DNA of 64,000 nt from NCBI RefSeq assembly GCF_024172125.1, contig NZ_JAMZEA010000016.1, positions 1 to 64,000 on the forward strand. The letters run 5' to 3'. This document shows positions 27,022-36,279 of the stretch, in pieces (the first letter of the stretch is position 1; each line of letters opens with the position of its first letter). Origin of the DNA: Actinomadura rupiterrae. GTDB lineage: Bacteria > Actinomycetota > Actinomycetes > Streptosporangiales > Streptosporangiaceae. The position numbers and the translations under genes are program-made. Under the pieces are notes generated by a model. That model did no database searches. It saw only the letters and a program-made list of their open reading frames with translations, and had not been told where the DNA came from.

Positions 27022-27879
27022 TCAGGTGAAGTCAAGGCCGATGTCGAACACGCGCGCCGAATGGGTCAGCGCACCTACCGCAAGGTAGTCGACACCGGTC
27101 ACGGCGACGTCTCGGGCCCCTTCGAGGGTGAGCCCGCCGGACGCCTCCAGCTCGGCCCGGCCGTCCACCAGCCGGACCGCCGCGGTCAGCTCGTCGGTGC
27201 TCATGTTGTCCAGCAGGATGGACGTCGCGCCCACCCGGACGGCCTCCTCGACCTGGTCGAGCGTGTCGCACTCCACCTGGATGTGCAGGGACGGGTAGGC
27301 CGTCCGGATCGCCGCGTACGCCTTGGTCACCGAGCCCGCCGCCGCGATGTGGTTGTCCTTGATCAGCGCCGAGTCGGACAGCCCCATCCGGTGGTTCACG
27401 CCACCGCCGCAGCGCACCGCGTACTTCTGGACGGACCGGAGCCCCGGCAGCGTCTTGCGGGTGTCCCGGACGCGCGCCTTCGTGCCGTCCAGCGCGTCCG
27501 CCCAGGCCCGCGTGGCGGTCGCGATGCCGGACAGGTGGGTCAGCAGGTTCAGCGCGATCCGCTCGGCCCGCAGGACGGCCCTGGTCGGCCCCGAGACCGA
27601 GATCAGGACCTGCCCCCGGAACACCCGGTCGCCGTCGGCGGCCTTCGCCTCGTGCTCGATGCCCAGCAGGTCGAACACGACCTCGGCGACGGGGATGCCC
27701 GCCGCCACGCCGTCCTCGCGCGCGGTGAAGTCGCCGGAGGCGCGCTCCTCCGGGCCGAAGATCGGCGTGCTGGTGACGTCCACGGCGCCGTCCTCGTCCA
27801 GCGCGGTGCGCACCAGCCGCTCGACCTCGTCCGGGTCGAGCCCGGCCGCCTCCAGGCGGTCCGCCAGCCTCGCGTCCAT
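27022..27879 (-). CDS. nadC: Nicotinate-nucleotide pyrophosphorylase (carboxylating)
   Basis: A 285-residue quinolinate phosphoribosyltransferase making nicotinate mononucleotide. Visible family motifs are RDTRKTLPGLR (quinolinate-binding Arg/Lys), GGGVNHRMGLSD, KDNHI and the C-terminal ASGG and GVDYLAVGALTHS. The ATG at 27879 has GAGGAGG upstream; that ribosome site overlaps the nadB stop, indicating coupling. nadA is not in the window. Confidence 0.97.
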   Translation of the reverse strand: MDARLADRLEAAGLDPDEVERLVRTALDEDGAVDVTSTPIFGPEERASGDFTAREDGVAAGIPVAEVVFDLLGIEHEAKAADGDRVFRGQVLISVSGPTRAVLRAERIALNLLTHLSGIATATRAWADALDGTKARVRDTRKTLPGLRSVQKYAVRCGGGVNHRMGLSDSALIKDNHIAAAGSVTKAYAAIRTAYPSLHIQVECDTLDQVEEAVRVGATSILLDNMSTDELTAAVRLVDGRAELEASGGLTLEGARDVAVTGVDYLAVGALTHSARVFDIGLDFT

Positions 27880-27892
27880 GCTCGGTTCCTCC

Positions 27893-29572
27893 TCAGCGCT
27901 CGAACTCGGTTTGAAGCGTCCCATCCCAGGTCAGGCGGGTCACCAGCCGCCCCCGCCAGTGCGCGTCGTCGCGCTCGGGGCGGTCCTCGCGCCAGTGGCT
28001 GCCGCGGGTCTCCTCCCGCCGCCGCGCGGCCGCCACGATCGCGCTCGCGACGGTGTGCAGGTTGACCGCCTCCCAGCCCGCGACGCCGGGCTCGCCCAGC
28101 TCTCCGGCGAGGGCCGCCAGCTCGCGGTCGGCGGTCGCGAGGCCGTCGGCCGTCCGCAGCACTCCGGCGTATTCGGTCATGACGCGCTGGATCCGGTCGC
28201 GTGCCGCTTCGGACCGCTCCACCTGGGGATGAGCGGCGGCGTCGTCCCGTCCGGGCAGGGGCTCGCCGGGCGCCGGGGCGTCCTCGGCGATGGCGGCGGC
28301 GATGCGCTCGGCGAAGACCAGGCCCTCCAGGAGGGAGTTCGACGCGAGCCGGTTCGCGCCGTGGACGCCGGTGCAGGCGACCTCGCCGCACGCGTACAGG
28401 CCCGGCACGGACGTCCGGCCGAACAGGTCGGTGCGGACGCCGCCGCTGGCGTGGTGCGCCGCCGGGAGGATCGGGATCGGCTCGGTCACCGGGTCGATGC
28501 CGTGGTGGCGGCAGGCGGCGAGGATGGTCGGGAAGCGGCGCTCCCACAGCTCGGCACCGAAGTGCCGCCCGTCCAGGAGCATGTGGGACGCGCCGGTCTC
28601 GCGCATCCGGTTCATGATCCCCTTGGCGACCACGTCGCGCGGGGCCAGCTCGGCCAGCTCGTGCCGCCCGACCATGAACCGGACGCCGTCGTGGTCGACC
28701 AGGTGCGCGCCCTCGCCCCGGACGGCCTCGGAGATCAGCGGCTGCTGCCCCCGCGCGCCCTCGCCGAGCCACAGCGGCGTCGGGTGGAACTGGACGAACT
28801 CCAGGTCGGCGGCCTCGGCCCCGGCACGCAGCGCCAGCGCCACGCCGTCGCCCGTCGAGACCTCCGGGTTGGTGGTGGCGGTGAAGACCTGGCCGAGCCC
28901 ACCGGTCGCAAGCACGACCGCCCCGGCCCGGACGGCCCCGACCCCGCTCGGCGAGCCCTCTCCCATGACGTGCAGGGTGACCCCCGCGGCCCGGCCGCCG
29001 GAGTCCTTGAGCAGGTCGAGGACGAGCGCGTTCTCGATCGCCTCGATCCCGGCCTCCTTCAGCGCGGCGCGCAGCGCCCTGCTGATCTCCGCGCCGGTCG
29101 CGTCGCCCCCCGCGTGCGCGACGCGGCGCCGGTGGTGCCCGCCCTCGCGGCCGAGGGACAGCGCGCCCGCGGAGTCGCGGTCGAACGCCGTGCCGAGCTC
29201 GACGAGCCGCCGGACGGCCGCCGGGGCCTCGGTGACCATCATCCGGACGGCGTCCTCGTCGCACAGCCCCGCCCCGGCGGTCAGCGTGTCGGCGAGGTGC
29301 TCGTCCGGCGAGTCGGCCGGGTCCAGCGCGGCGGCGATCCCGCCCTGCGCCCAGCGGGTGGAGCCGGCGTCGAGCAGCGCCTTGGTGACCAGCAGCACGC
29401 GCTGCCCGCGCTCGTGGCAGCGGAGCGCGGCGACCAGGCCGGCGATGCCGGAGCCGATCACGACGGTGTCGGCGGTCCGGGTCCAGCCCGGCGCCGGGGC
29501 GGTGAGCGTTCGGGCGATGCCGGGCGTCCGCGGGGTGGTGGGCGTCCGGGTGGTGGGCGTTCGAGGGATCAT
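27893..29572 (-). CDS. nadB: L-aspartate oxidase
   Basis: A 559-residue flavoenzyme oxidising aspartate to iminoaspartate for NAD synthesis. The FAD dinucleotide fold TVVIGSGIAGLVAALR follows a Thr/Pro-rich leader of about 35 residues. TRWAQGGIAAAL, the active-site EFVQFHPTPL and HHASGGVRTD, GLYACGEVACTGVHGANRLASN (the FAD C-terminal motif, given here by its first and last residues GLYAC..LASN) are all present. GAGGAGGG before ATG 29572 decides the start. Upstream TAGTGT at about 29607 could be the -10 of a promoter with a ~30-nt leader. Confidence 0.96.
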   Translation of the reverse strand: MIPRTPTTRTPTTPRTPGIARTLTAPAPGWTRTADTVVIGSGIAGLVAALRCHERGQRVLLVTKALLDAGSTRWAQGGIAAALDPADSPDEHLADTLTAGAGLCDEDAVRMMVTEAPAAVRRLVELGTAFDRDSAGALSLGREGGHHRRRVAHAGGDATGAEISRALRAALKEAGIEAIENALVLDLLKDSGGRAAGVTLHVMGEGSPSGVGAVRAGAVVLATGGLGQVFTATTNPEVSTGDGVALALRAGAEAADLEFVQFHPTPLWLGEGARGQQPLISEAVRGEGAHLVDHDGVRFMVGRHELAELAPRDVVAKGIMNRMRETGASHMLLDGRHFGAELWERRFPTILAACRHHGIDPVTEPIPILPAAHHASGGVRTDLFGRTSVPGLYACGEVACTGVHGANRLASNSLLEGLVFAERIAAAIAEDAPAPGEPLPGRDDAAAHPQVERSEAARDRIQRVMTEYAGVLRTADGLATADRELAALAGELGEPGVAGWEAVNLHTVASAIVAAARRREETRGSHWREDRPERDDAHWRGRLVTRLTWDGTLQTEFER

Positions 29573-29651
29573 GCGACCCTCCTCGGGAGGTGTTTTCGTC
29601 ATTCTGACACTAACCCTCCCCCGCGGCGCTGTGAGACCCCCCACATACGCC

Positions 29652-29682
29652 GAACGCCGCCACCGGGACGGTGACGGCGTTC
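29652..29682 (-). terminator. Terminator after panD
   Basis: A 13-bp stem GAACGCCGCCACC/GGTGACGGCGTTC with one mismatch and a 5-nt loop between panD and nadB. It separates the pan and nad transcripts. Confidence 0.75.
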
Positions 29683-29713
29683 ACGAACCCGCAGGTCAGG
29701 CGGACATCGGAAG

Positions 29714-30127
29714 TCAGAGGGAGTGGGCCGGACGGAGCTGGTCGGTGCCGGGGACCGGCTCGGCCGGGTCGTCGCCCAGCATGACGATCTTGTTCGCGCG
29801 GTCCACGTGCACCACGGTCGGCACGAACTCGCGGGCCTCGGCGTCGGTGAGCTGGGCGTAGCTGATGATGATCACCAGGTCGCCGGGCGACACCAGCCGG
29901 GCGGCCGCGCCGTTGATACCGACCACCCCGGAGCCGCGCTCGCCCGCGATCAGGTAGGTGGACAGCCGCGCGCCGTTGTCGATGTCCACCACGTCGACCT
30001 TCTCGCCGGGCAGCAGGTCGGCGGCGTCCAGCAGGTCGGCGTCCACGGTCAGCGAGCCGACGTAGTGCAGGTCGGCCTGCGTCACCGTGGCACGGTGGAT
30101 CTTGCTCTTGAACATCGTCCGGATCAT
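29714..30127 (-). CDS. panD: Aspartate 1-decarboxylase PanD
   Basis: A 137-residue pyruvoyl-dependent decarboxylase making beta-alanine for pantothenate. The self-cleavage site Gly-Ser is seen in YVGSLTVD near residue 25, with the preceding FKSKIHRATVTQADLHY fully conserved. The start overlaps the panC stop as ATGA. A second ATG 12 bases in would give the more usual MFKSKIHR start. Its product joins pantoate in the PanC reaction, so the two neighbours act in sequence. Confidence 0.97.
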   Translation of the reverse strand: MIRTMFKSKIHRATVTQADLHYVGSLTVDADLLDAADLLPGEKVDVVDIDNGARLSTYLIAGERGSGVVGINGAAARLVSPGDLVIIISYAQLTDAEAREFVPTVVHVDRANKIVMLGDDPAEPVPGTDQLRPAHSL

Positions 30128-30987
30128 CGCGACTCCTTGCCGAACTCCAGGGGGACGTTGTCGATCAGGTGGGTGCTCCCCACCCGGCCCGCCACGGCGA
30201 GCACCGCCGGGCCGACGTGGTCCTCGGCCACCTCGGTGAACGTCGCGGGATCGACGAGCACCAGGTAGTCGAGCGCGAGCGGGGGCTCGGCCGAGGCCGC
30301 CTCCGCGAGCACGGCGCGCGCGGCGCCGGTCACGGCGGACGGTCCGCCGCCCAGCGCGTCCGCGCCGGCCCGGAGCGCCCGGGACAGCGCGAGCGCCGTG
30401 CGCCGCTCGTCCTCGGCGAGGTACCGGTTCCGGCTGGACAGCGCCAGGCCGTCCGGCTCCCGGACGGTCGGCCCGCCGACGATCTCGACCGGCAGGTCCA
30501 GGTCGGCGGCCATCCGGCGGATCATCGCCAGCTGCTGGGCGTCCTTCTCCCCGAACACCGCGACGTCCGGACGCACCAGGTTCAACAACTTCGCGACGAC
30601 CGTGAGCATTCCGGCGAAGTGCCCGGGACGGGTCTCGCCCTCCACGACCCGGCCCATCGCGCCGGGCTCGATCGTCACCATCGGCTCGCGCGGGTACATG
30701 ACCTCGCGGGTCGGCGCGAACACCAGGTCGACGCCCTCGGCCGCGCACGCCTCCAGGTCGGCGGCGAACGTGCGGGGGTAGCGGTCGAAGTCCTCGCCCG
30801 GCCCGAACTGGAGCGGGTTGACGAAGATCGACACGGCCACCGCGTCGGCGGCCCGCCGGGCGTGCCGGATCAGCGAGCGGTGCCCCTCGTGCAGCGCGCC
30901 CATGGTCGGCACCAGGGCGAGCGTCCCCCGGACGCCGGACCGCACGGCCGCCAGCTCCTCGCGGGTCTTAGCGATCACCGGTGTCAA
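30124..30987 (-). CDS. panC: Pantoate--beta-alanine ligase PanC
   Basis: A 287-residue pantothenate synthetase. The motifs VPTMGALHEGHRSLI (HIGH-like), FVNPLQFGPGEDF, FGEKDAQQL and SSRNRYL (KMSKS-like) are all present. A TTG at 30987 with GGAGGA 5 nt upstream gives the expected N-terminus LTPVIAKTREEL; a longer GC-rich extension to 31035 was rejected. Followed directly by panD. Confidence 0.96.
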   Translation of the reverse strand: MTPVIAKTREELAAVRSGVRGTLALVPTMGALHEGHRSLIRHARRAADAVAVSIFVNPLQFGPGEDFDRYPRTFAADLEACAAEGVDLVFAPTREVMYPREPMVTIEPGAMGRVVEGETRPGHFAGMLTVVAKLLNLVRPDVAVFGEKDAQQLAMIRRMAADLDLPVEIVGGPTVREPDGLALSSRNRYLAEDERRTALALSRALRAGADALGGGPSAVTGAARAVLAEAASAEPPLALDYLVLVDPATFTEVAEDHVGPAVLAVAGRVGSTHLIDNVPLEFGKESR

Positions 30988-31072
30988 GAATCCTCCACAG
31001 GGTCGGCCGCCGCTCCTCCAGCGGTCGGCGCGCACATCCCGGTCGACCGGCCGGGCCGGCCGGCGGGCCTGG

Positions 31073-31987
31073 TCAGTCCGCCAGCGCTTCCAGCAGGCGT
31101 TCGGCGTCCTCGGGCTTGAGCCGTCCCGCGGCCAGGGCCCGGTCGGCGGTGAGGCGGGCCAGCGCGATGTACGCGCGCCTGCTCTCCGGGGAGATCCGGC
31201 CCAGCTCGGCCACGTGCTCGGCGACGGTCCCGGCGTCGCCGCGCGCGACCGGGCCGGTCAGGCCGTCGATGCCGAGCCGCAGGCCGTTGTCCAGGGCCGC
31301 GCCGAGCAGGGGGCCGAGCATCCGGCCCGGCTCGTCCACCCCGGCGGTGCGCAGCAGGTCCATCGCCTCGACGACCAGCGTGACCAGGTGGTTCGCGCCG
31401 CTCGCGAGGGCCGCGTGGTAGAGCGGCCGGCGCTCCTCGGCGATCCACACCGGCTCGCCGCCCATCTCCAGCACCAGCGCCTCGGCGACCGGGCGCAGCG
31501 GCTCCGGCGAGGTCACGCCGAACGAGATGCCGGTGAGGCGGTTCACATCGTCGGGACGCCCGGTGAAGGTCATCACGGGGTGCAGCGCCAGCGGGAGCGC
31601 CCCGGCCTCGGTCAGCGGGTTCAGCACCGCCGCGCCGTACCGGCCGCTGGTGTGCGCGACCAGGCGGCCCTCCAGCGGCGTCCCGGTGGCGACGAGGCCC
31701 GCGGCCAGCTCGGGGAGCGCGTCGTCCGGGACGGTCAGCAGCACCAGCTCGGACGCGGCGACCACGTCCCTCGGGTCGGTGACCTCGGCCTCGGGAAGCC
31801 GCTCCTCGACCCGCAGCCGGGACGCCTCGGACACCGCCGAAGCCGCGACCACGCGGTGCCCGGCCCGGCCGAGCGCGACGCCGAGCGCGGTGCCGACCCG
31901 TCCGGCGCCGACGACGCCGACGCTGAGCCGCGCCGGGCGGTCCGCCGGGTCGGGCAGCCCGAAATCGGGCATGGCAGATGCGTTCAT
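31073..31987 (-). CDS. Rossmann-like DUF2520 protein
   Basis: A 304-residue protein with an N-terminal NAD(P)-binding fold (RLSVGVVGAGRVGTALGVAL) and a helical DUF2520 domain (about 165-300, including LYHAALASGANHLVTLV). It resembles ketopantoate reductase or 6-phosphogluconate dehydrogenase-type folds. It lies immediately upstream of panC in many actinobacteria, so a role as a ketopantoate reductase-like step is attractive, but this is inference. ATG 31987 was chosen; the ribosome site is weak and an ATG at 31972 is possible. Confidence 0.85.
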   Translation of the reverse strand: MNASAMPDFGLPDPADRPARLSVGVVGAGRVGTALGVALGRAGHRVVAASAVSEASRLRVEERLPEAEVTDPRDVVAASELVLLTVPDDALPELAAGLVATGTPLEGRLVAHTSGRYGAAVLNPLTEAGALPLALHPVMTFTGRPDDVNRLTGISFGVTSPEPLRPVAEALVLEMGGEPVWIAEERRPLYHAALASGANHLVTLVVEAMDLLRTAGVDEPGRMLGPLLGAALDNGLRLGIDGLTGPVARGDAGTVAEHVAELGRISPESRRAYIALARLTADRALAAGRLKPEDAERLLEALAD

Positions 31988-32291
31988 GGGATTCGTTCCA
32001 GTCCTCAAGGTAGGTACCGGACGTGCGGAACCCAGCGTACCCGTGGGTCGCAAGGCGTCCGGAACCGCTGCGCCATCGCAGCAGGGTGACCATACGACTA
32101 CTTGTGGTGACCGGAAACCACGCCGCCCCGCCACACTTGCCCCGGCGCTCGCGACCACCCCTTGCCACTGGTCGCGCACCGGGCGTAACTCTTGGGATGT
32201 GACGGCCGTCACGAGCAGGTACGGCGAATGCCAGTCGGCAGGAGCCGGTCAGACGGAAGGGCGCTCCGCCCACGACGAGATGGAGCACACC
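31988..32291. promoter_or_regulatory. Divergent promoter space with CRP-like palindrome
   Basis: This 304-bp space separates DUF2520 from the secreted-protein gene. The perfect palindrome GTGACGGCCGTCAC (32199-32212, in context TGTGA-N6-TCACG) fits the CRP/FNR-type consensus GTG-N6-GNCAC and lies 80 bp before the secreted-protein start. Confidence 0.5.
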
Positions 32292-32564
32292 GTGATCAGG
32301 ACCGTTCTGAAGACCGCGACCGTCGCCGCGACCATCGCCGGGGCCACCTTCCTGGCCGCCCCCGCGAACGCGAGCACGCACAACCACAACCACGGCACCG
32401 CGAACGGCAACAACGTGAACTTCATGATCGTCGGAGGTTACGGCGTGACCTGCGGCTCGGTATCGCTGTCCAGCCAGTCCGGCACCTCGTGCAACGGCAA
32501 CGGCGTGCACAACCTCGCCAACCACAGCGACGCCGAGGGCTTCGGCGGGGCGTTCGACCGCTGA
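32292..32564 (+). CDS. Small secreted protein, unknown family
   Basis: A 90-residue precursor. The signal peptide is MIRTVLKTATVAATIAG plus ATFLAAPANA, cleaved after about residue 27. The ~63-residue mature part is rich in Asn, Gly and His (THNHNHGTANGNN) and has two cysteines about 18 apart (VTCGS, TSCNG), probably a disulfide. It is not a chaplin or rodlin by sequence. GGAG 7 nt before the GTG decides the start; an ATG at 32280 is in frame. A very strong terminator follows, suggesting abundant expression. Confidence 0.72.
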   Translation: MIRTVLKTATVAATIAGATFLAAPANASTHNHNHGTANGNNVNFMIVGGYGVTCGSVSLSSQSGTSCNGNGVHNLANHSDAEGFGGAFDR

Positions 32565-32573
32565 TGCGGCGGT

Positions 32574-32612
32574 AGGGGAGTTCGCGCGGCCCCCATCCGC
32601 GCGAACTCCCCT
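32574..32612 (+). terminator. Very strong terminator after the secreted-protein gene
   Basis: A 16-bp perfect stem (A+GGGGAGTTCGCGCGG and complement) with a 7-nt loop followed by TCTCC, 10 bp past the stop. Confidence 0.9.
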
Positions 32613-32623
32613 TCTCCTCGCCT

Positions 32624-32652
32624 CCCGCCCGGCCCTTCCGGGGCCGGGCGGG
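32624..32652 (-). terminator. Terminator of the ABC transporter operon
   Basis: A 12-bp perfect stem CCCGCCCGGCCC/GGGCCGGGCGGG with a 5-nt loop just past the permease stop codon, back to back with the opposing terminator. Confidence 0.85.
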
Positions 32653-32657
32653 GCCGG

Positions 32658-35168
32658 TCAGCCTGACGCGAGGGACTCGACGACCGACGCCTTCGCGGCC
32701 CGCCGGGCCGGGAGGACGGCGGCGAGCACGCCCGCGACGCCGGCCAGCGCGACGAACCCGATGATCTGGGCGTACGGGACGGCGAACACCGCGCTCTTCG
32801 CCATGGCGTTCGTCACGGCCCAGCCGAACCCGATCCCGAGGACGACCCCGGTGAGCGCGCCGATCACGGCCATGACCAGGGCCTCCACCGACAGCATCCG
32901 GCGCAGCTGCCGCCGGGTCAGGCCGAGCGCGCGCAGCAGCGCGGACTCGCGGGTGCGCTCCACCACCGACAGCGACAGCGTGTTGGCGATGCCGAACAGC
33001 GCGATCACGATCGCCAGCCCGAGCAGCCCGCCGAAGATCAGCAGCAGCGTGTTCACCGCCTTGGTGAACTGGTCGCGCAGCTCCGCCATCGACCCAACCT
33101 TGATCGTCGGGTAGCCGTGCGTGGCGGCCTCGACCGCGGCGCGCGCGTCGTCCACCGGCACGCCGGGCTTCGCCTTCGCCCAGACCGTCGCCGAGTCGCG
33201 CACGGCCGAGATCCGGTCGAAGTCGGACGCGGCGAGCACCACGCCGCGGACCGGCGTGTCCCCGCTGAAGACCCCCGCGACGCGGAGCGGCAGCGAGCCG
33301 CGGTCGCCGTCCACCTGGACGGTCTGCCCGACCCGGTAGCCGTGCGTCCTCGCCGTGTCCTTCTCCACGATCACGGTTCCCGGCTTCGGCGCCGAGACCG
33401 AGCCCGACTCGGCGTCCAGCTTCAGCATCGAGCCGAACGAGGACTCGGTGACGGTCGTCACCGTCATGTCCCGCGCGCCGCCCTTCGGACGGCCCGCCTC
33501 ACGCGCGTCGGTGACCTCGCCGAGCTGCGGCAGCGCGCGCAGCTTGGCGACCAGGTCGTGCGGGACGGCCCGGTCCGCCGCGTCCTTGCCGCCGCCGAAC
33601 TGCGACTCGACCTGGAAGTCCACCGGGAAGTGCTTGTCGAGCTGCGCGTTCGCGGTGGCGGTGCCGCTGGACGCGACGACCGCGAACAGGCTCATCAGGC
33701 CGATCCCGATGGTCAGCGCGATCGTCGTGGTGGCGGTGCGGCGCGGCGCGCGCTGCGCGTTCGACACCGCGAGCCGGGCGGGCACGCCGCCGAGCCGTCC
33801 GGGGACGGCCCCGACCAGGCGGCCGAGCGGACGCACCAGCGCGGGCATCCCCGCGATGACGCCGAGGAAGAACAGCCCGCCGGCGAACGCCACCAGGTAC
33901 ATGGCGACCTCGCCCTTCTGCATGCCGAGCGCGCCCACTCCGCCGAGGCCGAGCCCGGCGAGGCCGAACAGCGCCGCCACGGCCGTCCGGAACCAGCCGA
34001 GCCGGAACCGCCCGCTGCCCGGCTCCAGGTCGGAGCGGAGCGCGGCGACCGGCGCGACGCGGGTGGCGGCGCGGGCGGGCAGCAGCGCCGACAGGACCGT
34101 CACGATCACGCCCACCAGGACGGCGACCACGATCGTCCGGACGGTCAGCTCCGGCGCGGCGAGCGCCATGCCGGTGTCGAACGTGCCGATCACCGCGAGC
34201 GCGCCCGCGCCGAGCCCGAGGCCCGCGCCGAGGCCGAGCAGCGACCCGACCAGCCCGACCGCGAACGCCTCGGTCAGCACCCCGCCGAAGATCTGGCGGC
34301 GGGTCGCGCCGACGCAGCGCAGCAGCGCCATCTCGCGCATCCGCTGCGCGATGAGGATCGCGAACGTGTTGTAGATGACCAGCGCCGACACCAGCATCGC
34401 GACGAAGCCGAACAGCAGCAGCCCGGCCTGGATCACCTTGGTGTCCGCACCGTTGGCCTTGGCGAGGCGCTGCGCGAGCTGCGGCCCGCTCAGGGTGTCG
34501 TACTGCGGCCCCGCGGCGCTCGCGATCGCGCCCTTGGCACCGCCGCGGACGTCGATCTCGGTGTAGGTCTTCACGCCGGTCATCTGGACGGCGGTGGCGG
34601 CGTCGAAGCCGACCGCTCCGCGGTAGCCCACGTCGCTGTCGATGCCCATGTCGACCAGGCCGACGACGGCGAACCGGTGCGGCCTGCCCTTGTGGTCGAG
34701 GACGGAGACGACGTCGCCGACCTTGAAGTTCTCCCGCTTGGCGAGGTGGGTGTCGAGGACGGCCTCGGACGGCCCCTTCGGCGTGCGGCCGCCGTCCACG
34801 TCGTAGCGCAGCAGCCGTCCGGACGGCACGGACGCCCCGACCGTCGGCTCGTCGCCGACCGCCTTGCCGTCCCGTCCGACCAGCGCGGCGTCGCCCTTCA
34901 CGGTGCCCTCGGCCTCGATGACGCCGGGGGCGCTGCGCACCCGGGCGAGCAGCGAGGACGGTAGGTCGCCGCCGGAACCCTTCTTCGGCAGGACGGCCAC
35001 GTCCACCTTGCTCGCGGACTTGGCGAACGTCTTGTCCACCCCGGTCTTCATCGAGTCCGTCAGCACGAACGTGCCGGAGATGAACCCGACGCCGAGGGTG
35101 ATCGCGAGCGCGGTGAGCAGCAGCCGCAGCTTGTGCGCGGCGAGCCCGGCGAGTGTGGTCTTCAGCAT
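32658..35168 (-). CDS. ABC transporter permease, FtsX/MacB type with two modules
   Basis: An 836-residue permease. A first helix (about 17-38) is followed by a large external domain (about 40-250). Three helices follow at about 265-370, then the second module starts with another helix near residue 425. A second external domain follows, and three C-terminal helices end in LPARRAAKASVVESLASG. Duplicated FtsX domains are typical of export/mechanotransmission ABC systems for lipoproteins, peptides or antibiotics. It starts 5 bp after its ATPase. A NarL-type two-component system lies upstream beyond a chaplin gene and may control it. Confidence 0.9.
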   Translation of the reverse strand: MLKTTLAGLAAHKLRLLLTALAITLGVGFISGTFVLTDSMKTGVDKTFAKSASKVDVAVLPKKGSGGDLPSSLLARVRSAPGVIEAEGTVKGDAALVGRDGKAVGDEPTVGASVPSGRLLRYDVDGGRTPKGPSEAVLDTHLAKRENFKVGDVVSVLDHKGRPHRFAVVGLVDMGIDSDVGYRGAVGFDAATAVQMTGVKTYTEIDVRGGAKGAIASAAGPQYDTLSGPQLAQRLAKANGADTKVIQAGLLLFGFVAMLVSALVIYNTFAILIAQRMREMALLRCVGATRRQIFGGVLTEAFAVGLVGSLLGLGAGLGLGAGALAVIGTFDTGMALAAPELTVRTIVVAVLVGVIVTVLSALLPARAATRVAPVAALRSDLEPGSGRFRLGWFRTAVAALFGLAGLGLGGVGALGMQKGEVAMYLVAFAGGLFFLGVIAGMPALVRPLGRLVGAVPGRLGGVPARLAVSNAQRAPRRTATTTIALTIGIGLMSLFAVVASSGTATANAQLDKHFPVDFQVESQFGGGKDAADRAVPHDLVAKLRALPQLGEVTDAREAGRPKGGARDMTVTTVTESSFGSMLKLDAESGSVSAPKPGTVIVEKDTARTHGYRVGQTVQVDGDRGSLPLRVAGVFSGDTPVRGVVLAASDFDRISAVRDSATVWAKAKPGVPVDDARAAVEAATHGYPTIKVGSMAELRDQFTKAVNTLLLIFGGLLGLAIVIALFGIANTLSLSVVERTRESALLRALGLTRRQLRRMLSVEALVMAVIGALTGVVLGIGFGWAVTNAMAKSAVFAVPYAQIIGFVALAGVAGVLAAVLPARRAAKASVVESLASG

Positions 35169-35173
35169 CGCGC

Positions 35174-35947
35174 TCAGGCCCCCAGGGCCTTGAGCCGGTC
35201 CAGGACGGTGTCCGGCGTGGGCTGGTACAGCTCGGTGACGATCTGCCCGTCCCGCAGGAACACCACGCGGTCGGCGTAGGACGCGGCGACCGGGTCGTGG
35301 GTGACCATCACGATCGTCTGGCCCATCTCGCGGACGGACGCGCGCAGGAACCCGAGCACCTCCGCGCCGGACCGCGAGTCGAGGTTGCCGGTCGGCTCGT
35401 CCGCGAAGATGACCTCGGGCTGGGCCACCAGGGCGCGGGCGCAGGCGACGCGCTGCTGCTGGCCGCCGGACAGCTCGCTCGGCCGGTGCCCGAGCCGGTC
35501 GCGCAGCCCGACCACGTCGATGACCTGGTCGAACCACTGCCGGTGCAGCTTGCGCCCGGCCAGCTCCAGCGGGAGCAGGATGTTCTGCTCGGCGGTAAGC
35601 GTCGGCAGCAGGTTGAACGCCTGGAACACGAACCCGATGCGGTCCCGGCGCAGCAGCGTGAGCTGCTTGTCGTTCATCCCGGTCAGCTCGGCGTCGCCCA
35701 GCATGACCCGCCCGCCGGAGACCGTGTCGAGCCCGGCCAGGCAGTGCATCAGCGTAGACTTGCCGGACCCGGACGGCCCCATGATCGCGGTGAACGCGCC
35801 GCGCGCGAACCCGACGCTGACACCGCGCAGCGCGTGCACGGCGGCGTCCCCGGAGCCGTAGACCTTGCTCACCTCGGTCGCGACGACCGCCGGCGGCTCG
35901 GCGGCCCGCCCCTGCGGCGGGGGCGGGGTGGTGAACGTGCTGGTCAC
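35174..35947 (-). CDS. ABC transporter ATP-binding protein (MacB/LolD type)
   Basis: A 257-residue ATPase. Walker A is MGPSGSGKST, the signature LSGGQQQRVACARAL, Walker B VIFADEPTGNLDS and the switch His in VMVTHDP. The N-terminal ~25 residues are Pro-rich. GTG 35947 is preceded by GAAGGAG. It forms an operon with the duplicated FtsX-type permease. TAGCGT about 40 bp upstream could be the -10. Confidence 0.95.
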   Translation of the reverse strand: MTSTFTTPPPPQGRAAEPPAVVATEVSKVYGSGDAAVHALRGVSVGFARGAFTAIMGPSGSGKSTLMHCLAGLDTVSGGRVMLGDAELTGMNDKQLTLLRRDRIGFVFQAFNLLPTLTAEQNILLPLELAGRKLHRQWFDQVIDVVGLRDRLGHRPSELSGGQQQRVACARALVAQPEVIFADEPTGNLDSRSGAEVLGFLRASVREMGQTIVMVTHDPVAASYADRVVFLRDGQIVTELYQPTPDTVLDRLKALGA

Positions 35948-36279
35948 TGCGGCTCCTTCGGTGGTCTCCAACGTCGGAGTCCACGCTAGGAAGCCGCGCG
36001 CCGCCTGCCATCGCCCCTGCGTCCACGGTTGGGATCAGCACTTCGGCTGGCTCCCGCCCCCGGCTACGACCAAAGTCGTACTTTCACGTCAACCCGACCG
36101 CGTACCGCAGGCCCGCGCAGGCAGGCGGCGAAGGCCGGAAACCGGAAACCGGAGGGCGGCGGGGGGCGCCGGAACCCGGGAGCAGGCGGGGGCGCCGGGA
36201 CCAAGGAGCGCCGGAACCGGGGCTCGGCGGGGAGCGCCGGAACCGGGGGGCTCCGGCGCTCGTTCGGCGTCCGGGTCGG
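35948..36279. other. Intergenic space with degenerate GC repeats
   Basis: The ABC promoter region lies next to 35948. From about 36130 to 36265 there are imperfect repeats built on GCGCCGGAACCGGGG (four or more copies). No gene was seen. Confidence 0.5.

Noticed and set aside
27323..29674. 783-codon open frame antisense to nadC and nadB
   Set aside because: Both antisense genes have complete family motifs; this frame has none and is a GC-rich mirror.
32316..32564. Second chaplin call for the small secreted protein
   Set aside because: The signal peptide and two cysteines are similar in plan, but the VLSGN and PVNVCGN chaplin motifs are missing.
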